NCBI GenBank assembly: GCA_050942995.1
Contig: JBMNOI010000146.1
Coordinates: forward strand, 1-8,613
Source of the DNA: JBMNOI01 sp050942995
GTDB lineage: Bacteria > Chloroflexota > Anaerolineae > UBA1429
Reading direction: 5' to 3'
Length of the DNA stretch: 8,613 nucleotides
The position numbers and the translations under genes are program-made. A model generated the notes under the pieces. It was not told the origin of the DNA. It ran no database searches and worked only from the letters and a program-made list of their open reading frames with translations. Positions 1-7,830 of this stretch are shown here, in pieces. Within the stretch, counting starts at the first letter, position 1; every line of letters starts with the position of its first letter.

Positions 1-598
1 AGAGGTCGTCGAATCCGTCCACCACCAGCAACGGCCAGCGGCAGGCGTGGCGATCCTGCCGCAGTCGCTCCAGCGCCAGCCAGCCCAGGCCGGGACGGTC
101 GGTGGAGCGGGTGTCGTGCAGGCAGCTCTCGTACGCGTCATAGATGGCGGCCAGTTCACGCAGGCGCGGCGCGGTGTCTACGGCCGCCAGTGCCGATCTG
201 AACGCATCGGGAGTGACACATGCGGCTTTGAGTTCGGCCACCAGTTGCTGCAAGCTGACGGCGAACCCGGGACGATCGACCAGCGGCGCGTAATGGGCCA
301 GCGGCAGATCGGCGATGACGTGGCGTAGAATGCGATAGCGCTGCGCATCGGCGAGTACGGCGGCCGGCCGTCGCCCCCCATTGAGGCAGGCGGCAAACAG
401 GCTGTCAAAGGTGTACACATGCACACCCATCGCGCCACCCGCTCGGGCCAGACGCCGCCGCCATGATTGGGCCTGTAACAGGGTAGGCACGCACACCCGG
501 GGCGTACGCCCCATATCGCGGGCCGCCTCACGCACATATTCCATCGCCCAGGTGGTCTTGCCGCAGGCCGCAGGCGCTACATAAAGGTGAACCGACAT
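1..598 (-). CDS. AddB/RexB-like helicase-nuclease subunit, N-terminal part (cut by the window edge)
   Basis: The frame is open from an ATG at 598 to the window edge, giving 199 residues. A Shine-Dalgarno GGAG (610–607) sits 8 nt before the ATG. Residues 8–16 (APAACGKTT) are a Walker A-type P-loop at the extreme N-terminus, with Ala in place of the usual first Gly. Residues 62–68 read YTFDSLF. A QQLVAELKAA stretch lies at 117–126, and LLVVDGFDDL at 190–199 resembles the Walker B-like 'DGF.DF' segment of AddB proteins. The order of a very N-terminal P-loop, an ELK segment and a DGFDD segment near residue 195 fits AddB/RexB and related PD-(D/E)XK nuclease-family proteins. Those act with AddA in double-strand-break end resection. 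The iron–sulfur/nuclease C-terminus would lie outside the window, and no addA is visible. Another helicase-like ATPase of the same superfamily is the main alternative. It is divergent from the zupT-like gene and has its own promoter at 683–712. Confidence 0.72.
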   Translation of the reverse strand, partial: MSVHLYVAPAACGKTTWAMEYVREAARDMGRTPRVCVPTLLQAQSWRRRLARAGGAMGVHVYTFDSLFAACLNGGRRPAAVLADAQRYRILRHVIADLPLAHYAPLVDRPGFAVSLQQLVAELKAACVTPDAFRSALAAVDTAPRLRELAAIYDAYESCLHDTRSTDRPGLGWLALERLRQDRHACRWPLLVVDGFDDL

Positions 599-682
599 GG
601 AATGCACTCCGTAACGGATGGTTCTGCGGGAGGGCGCTTTATGGAATGCAGCGCTCCGATCGAGTGGTCTATCGACATCTGC

Positions 683-712
683 AGTATAGCACGTTACGGC
701 GGATAGGGTCAA
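683..712 (-). promoter_or_regulatory. Candidate sigma70-type promoter for the AddB-like gene
   Basis: On the minus strand, TTGACC (712–707) is followed after 18 nt by TATACT (688–683). Each hexamer matches five of six consensus bases. Transcription would start near 676, giving a leader of about 77 nt before the ATG at 598. The call rests on sequence match and position only. Confidence 0.6.
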
Positions 713-720
713 GAGGCGTG

Positions 721-791
721 GGATATTGATCCCTCGTTATATGTTTACATAAATGATTGGCGATTGTGTTAAGGGCGAATGCCAATTGTGT
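721..791. promoter_or_regulatory. AT-rich island with short inverted and direct repeats between divergent promoters
   Basis: This stretch is clearly more AT-rich than its surroundings. It holds a perfect palindrome, TATGT-TT-ACATA (740–751). It also holds an inverted pair ATTGGC (756–761) / GCCAAT (781–786) and a direct repeat ATTGTGT (763–769 and 785–791), whose copies start 22 bp apart, about two helical turns. It lies just upstream of the AddB-like -35 box and about 70 bp upstream of the zupT -35 box, so a regulator bound here could act on either. No known operator consensus is recognised. The rest of the 342-bp gap (599–940) holds only the two promoters and leaders; I see no gene in it. 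Confidence 0.3.
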
Positions 792-857
792 GCTTTCCTC
801 GATGAGGGCGTGTCGCGGGCGGGGAGACAGGTCACGATCTGGCCGTATGCCGTGTCC

Positions 858-886
858 TTGGCGGATGCTCATCGTTCCGCTATACT
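858..886 (+). promoter_or_regulatory. Candidate sigma70-type promoter for zupT
   Basis: TTGGCG (858–863) and TATACT (881–886) are separated by exactly 17 nt. The -10 matches five of six consensus bases and the -35 four of six. Transcription would start near 893, leaving a leader of roughly 48 nt before the ATG at 941. This promoter and the AddB-like promoter share the same -10 hexamer and face away from each other. Confidence 0.6.
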
Positions 887-940
887 GTGAAGAATCGTTT
901 CATTCTACCGTAATCGCAAACTTTTGCAGAGGTGTTTACG

Positions 941-1765
941 ATGGAAGCCATCGAACCCGGCAGTTTTTGGTTTGCATTCGCTCTGACGGCGGCGGCCGGT
1001 CTCTCGACCGGCATCGGTGGCCTGCTGGCCCTGTTCGCCCGACGCACCAATACACGGTTTCTCTCCGTCGCGCTGGGTTTCTCGGCCGGTGTGATGATCT
1101 ATGTCTCCATGGTCGAGATTCTGCCAGAGGCGATGAGGTCGCTGGCGGGGGAGATGGGGAGCCGCTCCGGCCTGTGGGCGGCGGTCGTTGCCTTTTTCGG
1201 CGGTATGTTGATCATCGCCGTCATCGACAAGATGGTGCCTTCAGCCGAGAACCCCCACGAGGCGCACAGCGTGGAAGAGATGGAGGATCCGACCATGTCG
1301 GGGACACACAACCACCGGCTGTTGCGCATGGGGTTGCTGACGGCCCTGGCGATTGCGATCCACAACTTTCCCGAGGGGGTGGCGACTTTTCTGGCCGCCC
1401 TGCATGATCCGGCACTGGGCGTGCCCATCGCCATCGCGATCGCTCTGCACAACATCCCCGAGGGAATCGCCGTCTCTGTGCCCGTCTATTATGCGACGGG
1501 CAGCCGGATCAAAGCGTTCTGGTACTCTTTCCTTTCGGGGGTGGCCGAGCCTATTGGCGCTCTGGTGGGTTATATGGTGCTGGTCACCATTCTGAATGAG
1601 ATGATGTTGGGCATCGCGTTTGCCGCAGTGGGCGGCATCATGGTCTTTATCTCACTGGACGGCCTGCTCCCCGCGGCCCGCGAGTTTGGCGAGCATCACC
1701 TCTCCATGTATGGCGTGGTCTCGGGGATGGCCGTCATGGCCGTGAGCCTGGTGCTTCTGGGATAG
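941..1765 (+). CDS. zupT: ZIP-family metal transporter, ZupT type
   Basis: This is a 274-residue polytopic membrane protein. ZupT proteins import zinc and, less selectively, other divalent metals across the inner membrane. The two signature metal-site motifs are intact: HNFPEG at 141–146 and HNIPEG at 170–175, each supplying His, Asn and Glu ligands inside predicted transmembrane helices 4 and 5. Other conserved segments are VSMVEILPEA (55–64) and SGVAEPIGA (199–207). A hydrophilic loop at about 98–126, rich in Glu and His, fits the variable cytoplasmic metal-binding loop between helices 3 and 4. Length is close to E. coli ZupT (257). The ATG at 941 is chosen because AGAGG (928–932) lies 8 nt upstream; an in-frame GTG at 932 overlaps that site and has no good ribosome-binding site of its own. 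The substrate cannot be fixed from sequence. Confidence 0.9.
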   Translation: MEAIEPGSFWFAFALTAAAGLSTGIGGLLALFARRTNTRFLSVALGFSAGVMIYVSMVEILPEAMRSLAGEMGSRSGLWAAVVAFFGGMLIIAVIDKMVPSAENPHEAHSVEEMEDPTMSGTHNHRLLRMGLLTALAIAIHNFPEGVATFLAALHDPALGVPIAIAIALHNIPEGIAVSVPVYYATGSRIKAFWYSFLSGVAEPIGALVGYMVLVTILNEMMLGIAFAAVGGIMVFISLDGLLPAAREFGEHHLSMYGVVSGMAVMAVSLVLLG

Positions 1766-1786
1766 ATGGGCGGTTACGCCGAATGA

Positions 1787-1845
1787 AGGCGTCCCCGCCG
1801 ATGGATGAGCGGGGCGCCTCTCTACGAGTCGGGCGACTTTGCCCG
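1787..1845 (+). terminator. Two stem-loops between zupT and the AEC gene, possible terminator
   Basis: The first stem pairs AGGCG(T)CCCCGC (1787–1798) with GCGGGGCGCCT (1809–1819): 11 base pairs, one bulged T and a 10-nt loop. A second hairpin pairs CGGGC (1830–1834) with GCCCG (1841–1845) across GACTTT and is followed by a pyrimidine-rich run, CCCTCTTTCGTTC. Neither has a proper T-tract. They could act as weak terminators, an attenuator or a 3' end stabiliser. Their presence also argues that 1805–1879 is not coding. Confidence 0.4.
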
Positions 1846-1879
1846 CCCTCTTTCGTTCAAAACGTCGGAGCCGAATGCT

Positions 1880-2839
1880 GTGAATATCGCCTCGTTCTTT
1901 CAACCATTCGTCACTCTCTTTGCCCTCATCGCGCTGGGGGCTCTAGTCGGGCGCCTGCGCCTGCTGGATCAGCATGGGGTATCGCAGATCTCGTCTCTGG
2001 TTATCAACGTGACGCTACCGGCGACGATCTTTTACTCCGTGGCGATGGGCATGTCGATCGAGATGCTGGCCGCCGCGCCGCTGGTGGTGGTGCTGGGCGT
2101 GGCGGTAGGGGGCATCAGCTATCTATTGGGGTGGGGCATTGCCCGTCGCAGCGGGCTGGCTCCGGCGCAGCGTGGTGTATGCGCCTTTGCCGGGGGCTGC
2201 ACCAACACCGGCTTTCTCGGCATTCCTCTGGTGGTGGCAGTTTTCGGCCCGGGGGCGGGCATCATCGCCGTTCTTTGCGATTTCGCCACCACCATCAACA
2301 TCTTTACCTTTGGCGTGGCCGGTCTGGCGGGAGCTACCGGGGCCGAGGGGATGAGGTGCCTCGATGTGGGCCGGCTGATCCGCGGGCTGATCAACCCCAT
2401 GTTCCTATCCCTCATCATCGGAGTGGGCTGGTCGGCTCTGGGGTGGGACCTGCCGGCCGTTCCGGCGCAGTTGCTGCAGCGGGTGGGTGATGCCACCACA
2501 CCGCTGGCCATGATCGCTTTGGGACATATGCTCTACGAAGCGGGCCGGGGGGCTCACGCGCCGGTTGTGCCGTTGGGGCTCATCGGCGGGGTGCGTCTGC
2601 TGGCGGCGCCGCTCCTGATGCTGGCCGCAGTATGGGTGCTGCCCATGACGCCCGAGACCAGGGCCGTCTGCGTCTTACAGGCCGCTATGCCCACCGCCAT
2701 GTTGACACCCATTCTGGCGCGGCAGTATGGCGCCGACCATCGTCTGGGTCTGGCCGCAGCCATGACCACCACCGTGACCTCGCTGGTCACATTGCCGGCG
2801 CTGGCCTATTTTCTCTATCGTGGTTTGGGGTGGGGATAA
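1880..2839 (+). CDS. AEC (auxin efflux carrier)-family permease
   Basis: This is a membrane transporter of the Mem_trans/AEC family, 319 residues from the chosen start, the usual family size. About ten hydrophobic segments fill the protein. Family hallmarks include the N-terminal helix with GALVGRLRLLD (20–30), NVTLPATIF (43–51), CTNTGFLGIPLV (107–118), NPMFLSLIIGV (172–182), TPLAMIALG (207–215) and a C-terminal AAMPTAMLTPILARQYG (268–284). Bacterial relatives export or import small organic acids or amino-acid-like molecules, but the substrate is not predictable here. The GTG at 1880 is preferred: GGAG (1867–1870) lies 9 nt upstream and translation then begins at the first membrane helix. The open frame extends back to an ATG at 1805, but that lies inside the loop of a strong hairpin and would add 25 hydrophilic residues. 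The TAA at 2837–2839 abuts the rsmE stop. Confidence 0.87.
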   Translation: MNIASFFQPFVTLFALIALGALVGRLRLLDQHGVSQISSLVINVTLPATIFYSVAMGMSIEMLAAAPLVVVLGVAVGGISYLLGWGIARRSGLAPAQRGVCAFAGGCTNTGFLGIPLVVAVFGPGAGIIAVLCDFATTINIFTFGVAGLAGATGAEGMRCLDVGRLIRGLINPMFLSLIIGVGWSALGWDLPAVPAQLLQRVGDATTPLAMIALGHMLYEAGRGAHAPVVPLGLIGGVRLLAAPLLMLAAVWVLPMTPETRAVCVLQAAMPTAMLTPILARQYGADHRLGLAAAMTTTVTSLVTLPALAYFLYRGLGWG

Positions 2840-3586
2840 TCAGGCGCCCTGGTTCGGCCGTTCCAGCGCGTACAGTAGCGCGATGGCCAGGTAGAGCGGC
2901 GCCGTCTCGGTGCGCAAGATCCGTGGTCCCAGCGAGACGGGAACGATGCCCGCCTCTCGTGCCGCCATGACCTCCTCGTCGCTGAATCCCCCCTCGGGTC
3001 CTACATAAAGCCGCACCTCTCGGGGTGTCTCTCGCTCTTTCTCCAGCACATGCTGCAGGGGGCGCGCGCCTGCCTCGGGCGTGGCGATAAGGGCGAGCGT
3101 TCCCTCGGGCGCCGGACGGCAGATCTCATCAAAGGTTTGTACCGGCTCGACCTGTGGAAGCCTGGCCCGGCCGCTCTGCTCTGCCGCTTCGGTGACAATA
3201 CGTCTCCAACGGGTTAGGCGGTCGGCCGGTACATGCCCCTGTGGCACCACATGGCGCGTCATCATGGGGCAAAAGGTCGTAATGCCCACCTCGGTGCCCT
3301 TTTGCAGTACCCAATCGAACTTTTTCCCTTTGGGCAGCGCCTGATAGAGCGTCAGTTCGAACGGCGGCTCGGTATCGGGCCGATGGGCTGCCACCACTCG
3401 CGCCGTCACCTCTTTTGCGCTGATGCGCTCCAGCTCGACCAGATATTCCATGCCCGAATCATCCAGCAGGGCGATCCGGTCGCCGGGGCGCAAACGCAGT
3501 ACACGCCCGATCTGATGGGCCGTGGGGCCCTCGATGCGGGCGTGATCATTATGCAGCCATTCAGGGAGGACAAAGAAGCGGTGCAT
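2840..3586 (-). CDS. rsmE: 16S rRNA (uracil1498-N3)-methyltransferase RsmE
   Basis: RsmE uses S-adenosylmethionine to methylate N3 of U1498 in 16S rRNA, in the decoding region of the 30S subunit. The 248 residues match family length. An N-terminal PUA-like RNA-binding domain (about 1–70, starting MHRFFV) precedes a SPOUT/trefoil-knot methyltransferase domain. Conserved blocks are KGKKFDWVLQKGTEVGI (86–102), EAAEQSGR (133–140), the SAM-site GPEGGF (196–201) and LGPRILRTETAP (219–230), which are nearly diagnostic. It follows prmA by 9 nt, the common prmA–rsmE pairing. The Shine-Dalgarno match before the ATG at 3586 is poor (GAGAG is too far upstream), so translation is probably coupled to prmA termination. 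It is the last gene of the minus-strand cluster and its TGA (2842–2840) touches the stop of the convergent AEC gene. Confidence 0.96.
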   Translation of the reverse strand: MHRFFVLPEWLHNDHARIEGPTAHQIGRVLRLRPGDRIALLDDSGMEYLVELERISAKEVTARVVAAHRPDTEPPFELTLYQALPKGKKFDWVLQKGTEVGITTFCPMMTRHVVPQGHVPADRLTRWRRIVTEAAEQSGRARLPQVEPVQTFDEICRPAPEGTLALIATPEAGARPLQHVLEKERETPREVRLYVGPEGGFSDEEVMAAREAGIVPVSLGPRILRTETAPLYLAIALLYALERPNQGA

Positions 3587-3595
3587 GGGGCGATG

Positions 3596-4543
3596 TTAGC
3601 TCTCTTTAAGAGGGGCGTCTTCCACGGGCTTTTGCCCGACAAGGCCGACCCAGTCATCCTCGATCAAACGCTCTTCCACCGTCAACCCCGCGGCCTGCAG
3701 AGCCTCGGTCACCATGTCGGCGCGTTCGGCGATAATACCCGATGCCGCATACCATGCGTCGGGCGCCATGGCCTCGGCGATATCGCCGGCCATATCGGCG
3801 ATTACCTCGGCCAGAATATTGACCAGCAACAGGTCGTAGCCGGACTCGGTGTGCCGGGGCACTTCCGGCGAGGGGCTCAGGCCCAGGGTGCCACGGGCCA
3901 CCCGCACCCGATCGGCTACGCCGTTGCGCTCTACATTCTCGGCTGCCACGCGGACCGATACCGGGTCCACATCCAGGGCGTCCACATACTCTGCGCCCTG
4001 GAGCGCCGCCGAAATCGCCAGAACGCCTGATCCGGTGCCCACGTCCAGTACCCGCATTCCCGGGCGGAGGAGTCGCTCGATGGCGATCAGGCAGAGGTGT
4101 GTGGTGGCGTGCAATCCGGTGCCAAAGGCCATGCCCGGATCCAGCCCGATGATGACCTCCCCCGGCTCGGGTTGATACTCGTGCCACGACGGCACAATGA
4201 CGGTGCGCGTGCCGATGTGCTGCGGCGGGAAAAAGGCTTTCCAGGATTCGGCCCAATCCTTTGCGCCCAGTACGGTGATGCGTGGCTCCGAGATGGGCGC
4301 CGTGCGCCCCAGCAGTAACAGGGCGATCTCGAGCTTGCGCCGGGTTTCCTCATCCCATACCGGCAAAAAGCCCTTGACCACCACATACTCTGCAGGAGCC
4401 TGACTCACGCCCGCCGGTCGATCTTCGACGACGGCGCCGCCGGTGCAATATCGGCCCATAAAGTTGACCAGATCATCCACCGAGCTACGATCGGCCTGGA
4501 CGCTGATCTCCACCCACTCCATATTATCCGTTGTCGTTGTCAT
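3596..4543 (-). CDS. prmA: Ribosomal protein L11 methyltransferase PrmA
   Basis: PrmA is a SAM-dependent class I methyltransferase that methylates amino groups of ribosomal protein L11 (RplK). The N-terminal substrate-recognition domain (about 8–90) leads to the family block DWAESWKAFFPPQHIG (96–111). The catalytic domain has LDPGMAFGTGLHATTHL (134–150), SAM motif I VLDVGTGSGVLAI (165–177), acidic residues D191/D193 after beta-2, and VNILAEVI (241–248) in the motif IV position. The open frame gives 315 residues from an ATG 7 nt after dnaJ ends. Family members usually begin with the 'M.W.E.S' strand, and here MEWVEISV begins at residue 8, so an ATG at 4522 (308 residues) may be the true start. 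Neither start has a strong Shine-Dalgarno sequence, which suggests coupling to dnaJ. The short C-terminal tail after LVGQK is lineage-specific. Confidence 0.95.
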   Translation of the reverse strand: MTTTTDNMEWVEISVQADRSSVDDLVNFMGRYCTGGAVVEDRPAGVSQAPAEYVVVKGFLPVWDEETRRKLEIALLLLGRTAPISEPRITVLGAKDWAESWKAFFPPQHIGTRTVIVPSWHEYQPEPGEVIIGLDPGMAFGTGLHATTHLCLIAIERLLRPGMRVLDVGTGSGVLAISAALQGAEYVDALDVDPVSVRVAAENVERNGVADRVRVARGTLGLSPSPEVPRHTESGYDLLLVNILAEVIADMAGDIAEAMAPDAWYAASGIIAERADMVTEALQAAGLTVEERLIEDDWVGLVGQKPVEDAPLKES

Positions 4544-4550
4544 ATATCTG

Positions 4551-5678
4551 TCAGATCCCCAACGATTCGCGCAGACGCTCGATAAAGCCCCTGCCTCCTT
4601 GCGGCGTCACATCTTTGCCCAACGTCTTGCCCAGTTCGCTGAACAGTCGTTTCTGATTTTCATCGATGTGGGTGGGGATGGATACGTTCACGATGACGAT
4701 CTGGTCACCCCGGCCACCGCCGCGCAATCGCGGCACGCCTTTGCCTCGCAACCGAAAGATCGTGCCGGGCTGAGTGCCGGCGGGGATGGTGAGCTTCTCC
4801 GTCTCCTCCAGGGTGAGCACTTCGATCTCGTCGCCCAGCGTAGCCTGAGCCACGTTGATATGAATGCTCAGCAGAATGTCGTTTTCGTGGCGCTCGAAGT
4901 AGCGATGGGGCCGCACGTGTACGACCACGTAGAGGTTCCCCGCCGGGCCACCGTTTCCGCCTGCGTCGCCCTCGCCCGTCAGGCGAACTCGCATGCCGTC
5001 ATCCACGCCCGCCGGAATATCCACACTGAGGCGTCGGATCTGCTCGGCTCGCTGCGTACCGTGACAGGTCGAGCAGGGGGTGGTGACGATCTCGCCGCGA
5101 CCGCCACAGCGCGGGCAGGTGGTCACATTGACAAACGCGCCAAAGATCGACTGCTGCGCGCGGCGCACCTGGCCGCTGCCGTTGCACTCGGGGCAGCGTA
5201 CCGGGCTGGTGCCGGGCTCGGCGCCCGTGCCGCGGCATGAGGGGCATATCTCTGAACGAGAGATCTCGATCTCTTTCTGAGTGCCAAAGACCGCCTCTTC
5301 GAAGGATATCTCCAAATCGTAGCGCAGGTCGGCGCCTCGCCGGGGACCCTGTCGCGTCGCGCCACGCATGCCGAACCCGAACAGATCCTCGAATATATCC
5401 TCAAAGCCGCCAAAGCCAAAGCCGCCGAACCCGCCTATATCGTTCTGGTCCAGGCCGGCGTGGCCAAAGCGATCGTATCGAGCCCGCGCCTCCTCATCGT
5501 TGAGGACCTGATACGCCTCGTTGATCTCTTTGAATCGGGCTTCGGCGTCCGGTTCTTTGCTTACATCGGGATGGTACTTGCGGGCCAGTTTTCGGTAGGC
5601 GGAACGAATATCCTGCTTGGAAGCATTTCGCTCCAGTCCCAATATCTCGTAATAGTCCCGCTTGATTTCAGAGGCCAT
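4551..5678 (-). CDS. dnaJ: Chaperone protein DnaJ (Hsp40)
   Basis: DnaJ delivers unfolded clients to DnaK and stimulates its ATPase. All type I domains are present in 375 residues. The J domain (about 6–72) has the essential HPD at 36–38. A Gly/Phe-rich linker spans about 82–103. The cysteine-rich zinc domain has four CxxC pairs at 145/148, 162/165, 188/191 and 202/205. The C-terminal client-binding beta domains follow (about 215–335), with a dimerisation tail after that. The zinc motifs are CPSCRGTG, CPECNGSG, CPRCGGRG and CSTCHGTQ; the fourth lacks the usual final Gly, but all eight cysteines remain. The ATG at 5678 begins MASEIKRDYYEILG, typical for the family, though the nearest GGAG is about 17 nt upstream. 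A candidate promoter lies at 5731–5759 and prmA follows after 7 nt. Confidence 0.98.
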   Translation of the reverse strand: MASEIKRDYYEILGLERNASKQDIRSAYRKLARKYHPDVSKEPDAEARFKEINEAYQVLNDEEARARYDRFGHAGLDQNDIGGFGGFGFGGFEDIFEDLFGFGMRGATRQGPRRGADLRYDLEISFEEAVFGTQKEIEISRSEICPSCRGTGAEPGTSPVRCPECNGSGQVRRAQQSIFGAFVNVTTCPRCGGRGEIVTTPCSTCHGTQRAEQIRRLSVDIPAGVDDGMRVRLTGEGDAGGNGGPAGNLYVVVHVRPHRYFERHENDILLSIHINVAQATLGDEIEVLTLEETEKLTIPAGTQPGTIFRLRGKGVPRLRGGGRGDQIVIVNVSIPTHIDENQKRLFSELGKTLGKDVTPQGGRGFIERLRESLGI

Positions 5679-5730
5679 GGGTGCACTGCGCTCCGCAAAA
5701 GACTCAGTTTATCTCGGTCATCAGCATAAG

Positions 5731-5759
5731 AGTTTAACCGTATCGGTCGTTATCGTCAA
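5731..5759 (-). promoter_or_regulatory. Candidate sigma70-type promoter for dnaJ–prmA–rsmE
   Basis: Reading the minus strand, TTGACG (5759–5754; five of six consensus bases) is followed after 17 nt by TAAACT (5736–5731; four of six). Transcription would begin near 5724, about 46 nt before the dnaJ ATG. The locally AT-richer sequence here contrasts with the flanking genes. It would let dnaJ, prmA and rsmE be expressed apart from hrcA–grpE–dnaK. Confidence 0.45.
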
Positions 5760-5811
5760 AGCCGGGGTGATGGGTGCGAGAGAGCCGTCGCGTCGTTCGC
5801 GCGCACTCGTA

Positions 5812-5848
5812 ATTCGGGGCGACCTGCGTGTGCAGCATCGCCCCGAAT
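5812..5848 (-). other. Strong stem-loop just after dnaK
   Basis: A perfect 11-bp inverted repeat, ATTCGGGGCGA (5812–5822) / TCGCCCCGAAT (5838–5848), encloses a second 4-bp stem, CTGC (5824–5827) / GCAG (5832–5835), closed by a 4-nt loop. Only a 1-by-2 internal loop separates the stems, so about 15 bp can pair in 37 nt. It starts 26 nt after the dnaK stop. In the dnaK transcript direction no U-run follows (next bases TACGAGTGCG), so it is not a standard intrinsic terminator. A partial terminator, or an mRNA processing or 3' end-protecting element between dnaK and dnaJ, is more likely. Confidence 0.6.
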
Positions 5849-5874
5849 CTGCGCTCTATTTGAATGTGTCGCTG

Positions 5875-7767
<1,893 letters not shown>

Positions 7768-7783
7768 CTTTCCTCCTGATTAT

Positions 7784-7822
7784 CACGCCGTTTGGTTTCA
7801 TACAATGGAATATACCGGCGCG
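7784..7822 (-). other. Weak stem-loop in the grpE–dnaK gap next to the dnaK ribosome-binding site
   Basis: In the mRNA, CGCGCCG (7822–7816) can pair with CGGCGUG (7790–7784), seven pairs including one G·U, across a 25-nt A/U-rich loop. The 3' arm ends 6 nt before the AGGAGG of dnaK. The large loop makes it only marginally stable. It might influence dnaK translation, or it may be chance. The remaining bases of this 63-nt gap show no clear promoter or CIRCE operator. Confidence 0.2.
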
Positions 7823-7830
7823 CCATGTGG

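Noticed and set aside
178..537. 119-codon minus-strand frame inside the AddB-like gene
   Set aside because: The overlapping frame from 598 has a ribosome-binding site, P-loop and family motifs and runs to the window edge. This one is a frame shadow.
757..1407. 216-codon plus-strand frame starting before zupT
   Set aside because: It overlaps zupT out of frame and crosses the zupT promoter. The Arg/Gly-rich translation has no domain, and ZupT motifs are read in another frame.
1805..1879. 25-residue N-terminal extension of the AEC permease
   Set aside because: It starts in a hairpin loop without a ribosome-binding site and is hydrophilic, whereas the GTG at 1880 has GGAG at good spacing and begins at the first membrane helix.
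3233..4030. 265-codon plus-strand frame across rsmE and prmA
   Set aside because: It spans two clearly coding antisense genes and their junction, and its His/Gln/Arg-rich translation resembles no family.
4443..5240. 265-codon plus-strand frame across prmA and dnaJ
   Set aside because: It is antisense to conserved parts of both genes, including the DnaJ zinc domain, and has low-complexity Ala/Arg content typical of a shadow frame.
5802..5807. GCACTC, resembling half of a CIRCE operator, in the dnaK–dnaJ gap
   Set aside because: The matching GAGTGC half is not found 9 nt away, so only a six-base chance match remains.
7768..7830. Possible promoter in the grpE–dnaK gap (TTGTAT ... TAATCA)
   Set aside because: The -35 matches only three of six consensus bases, and the proposed -10 (TAATCA) runs right up to the dnaK ribosome-binding site, so it could not serve a normal leader.
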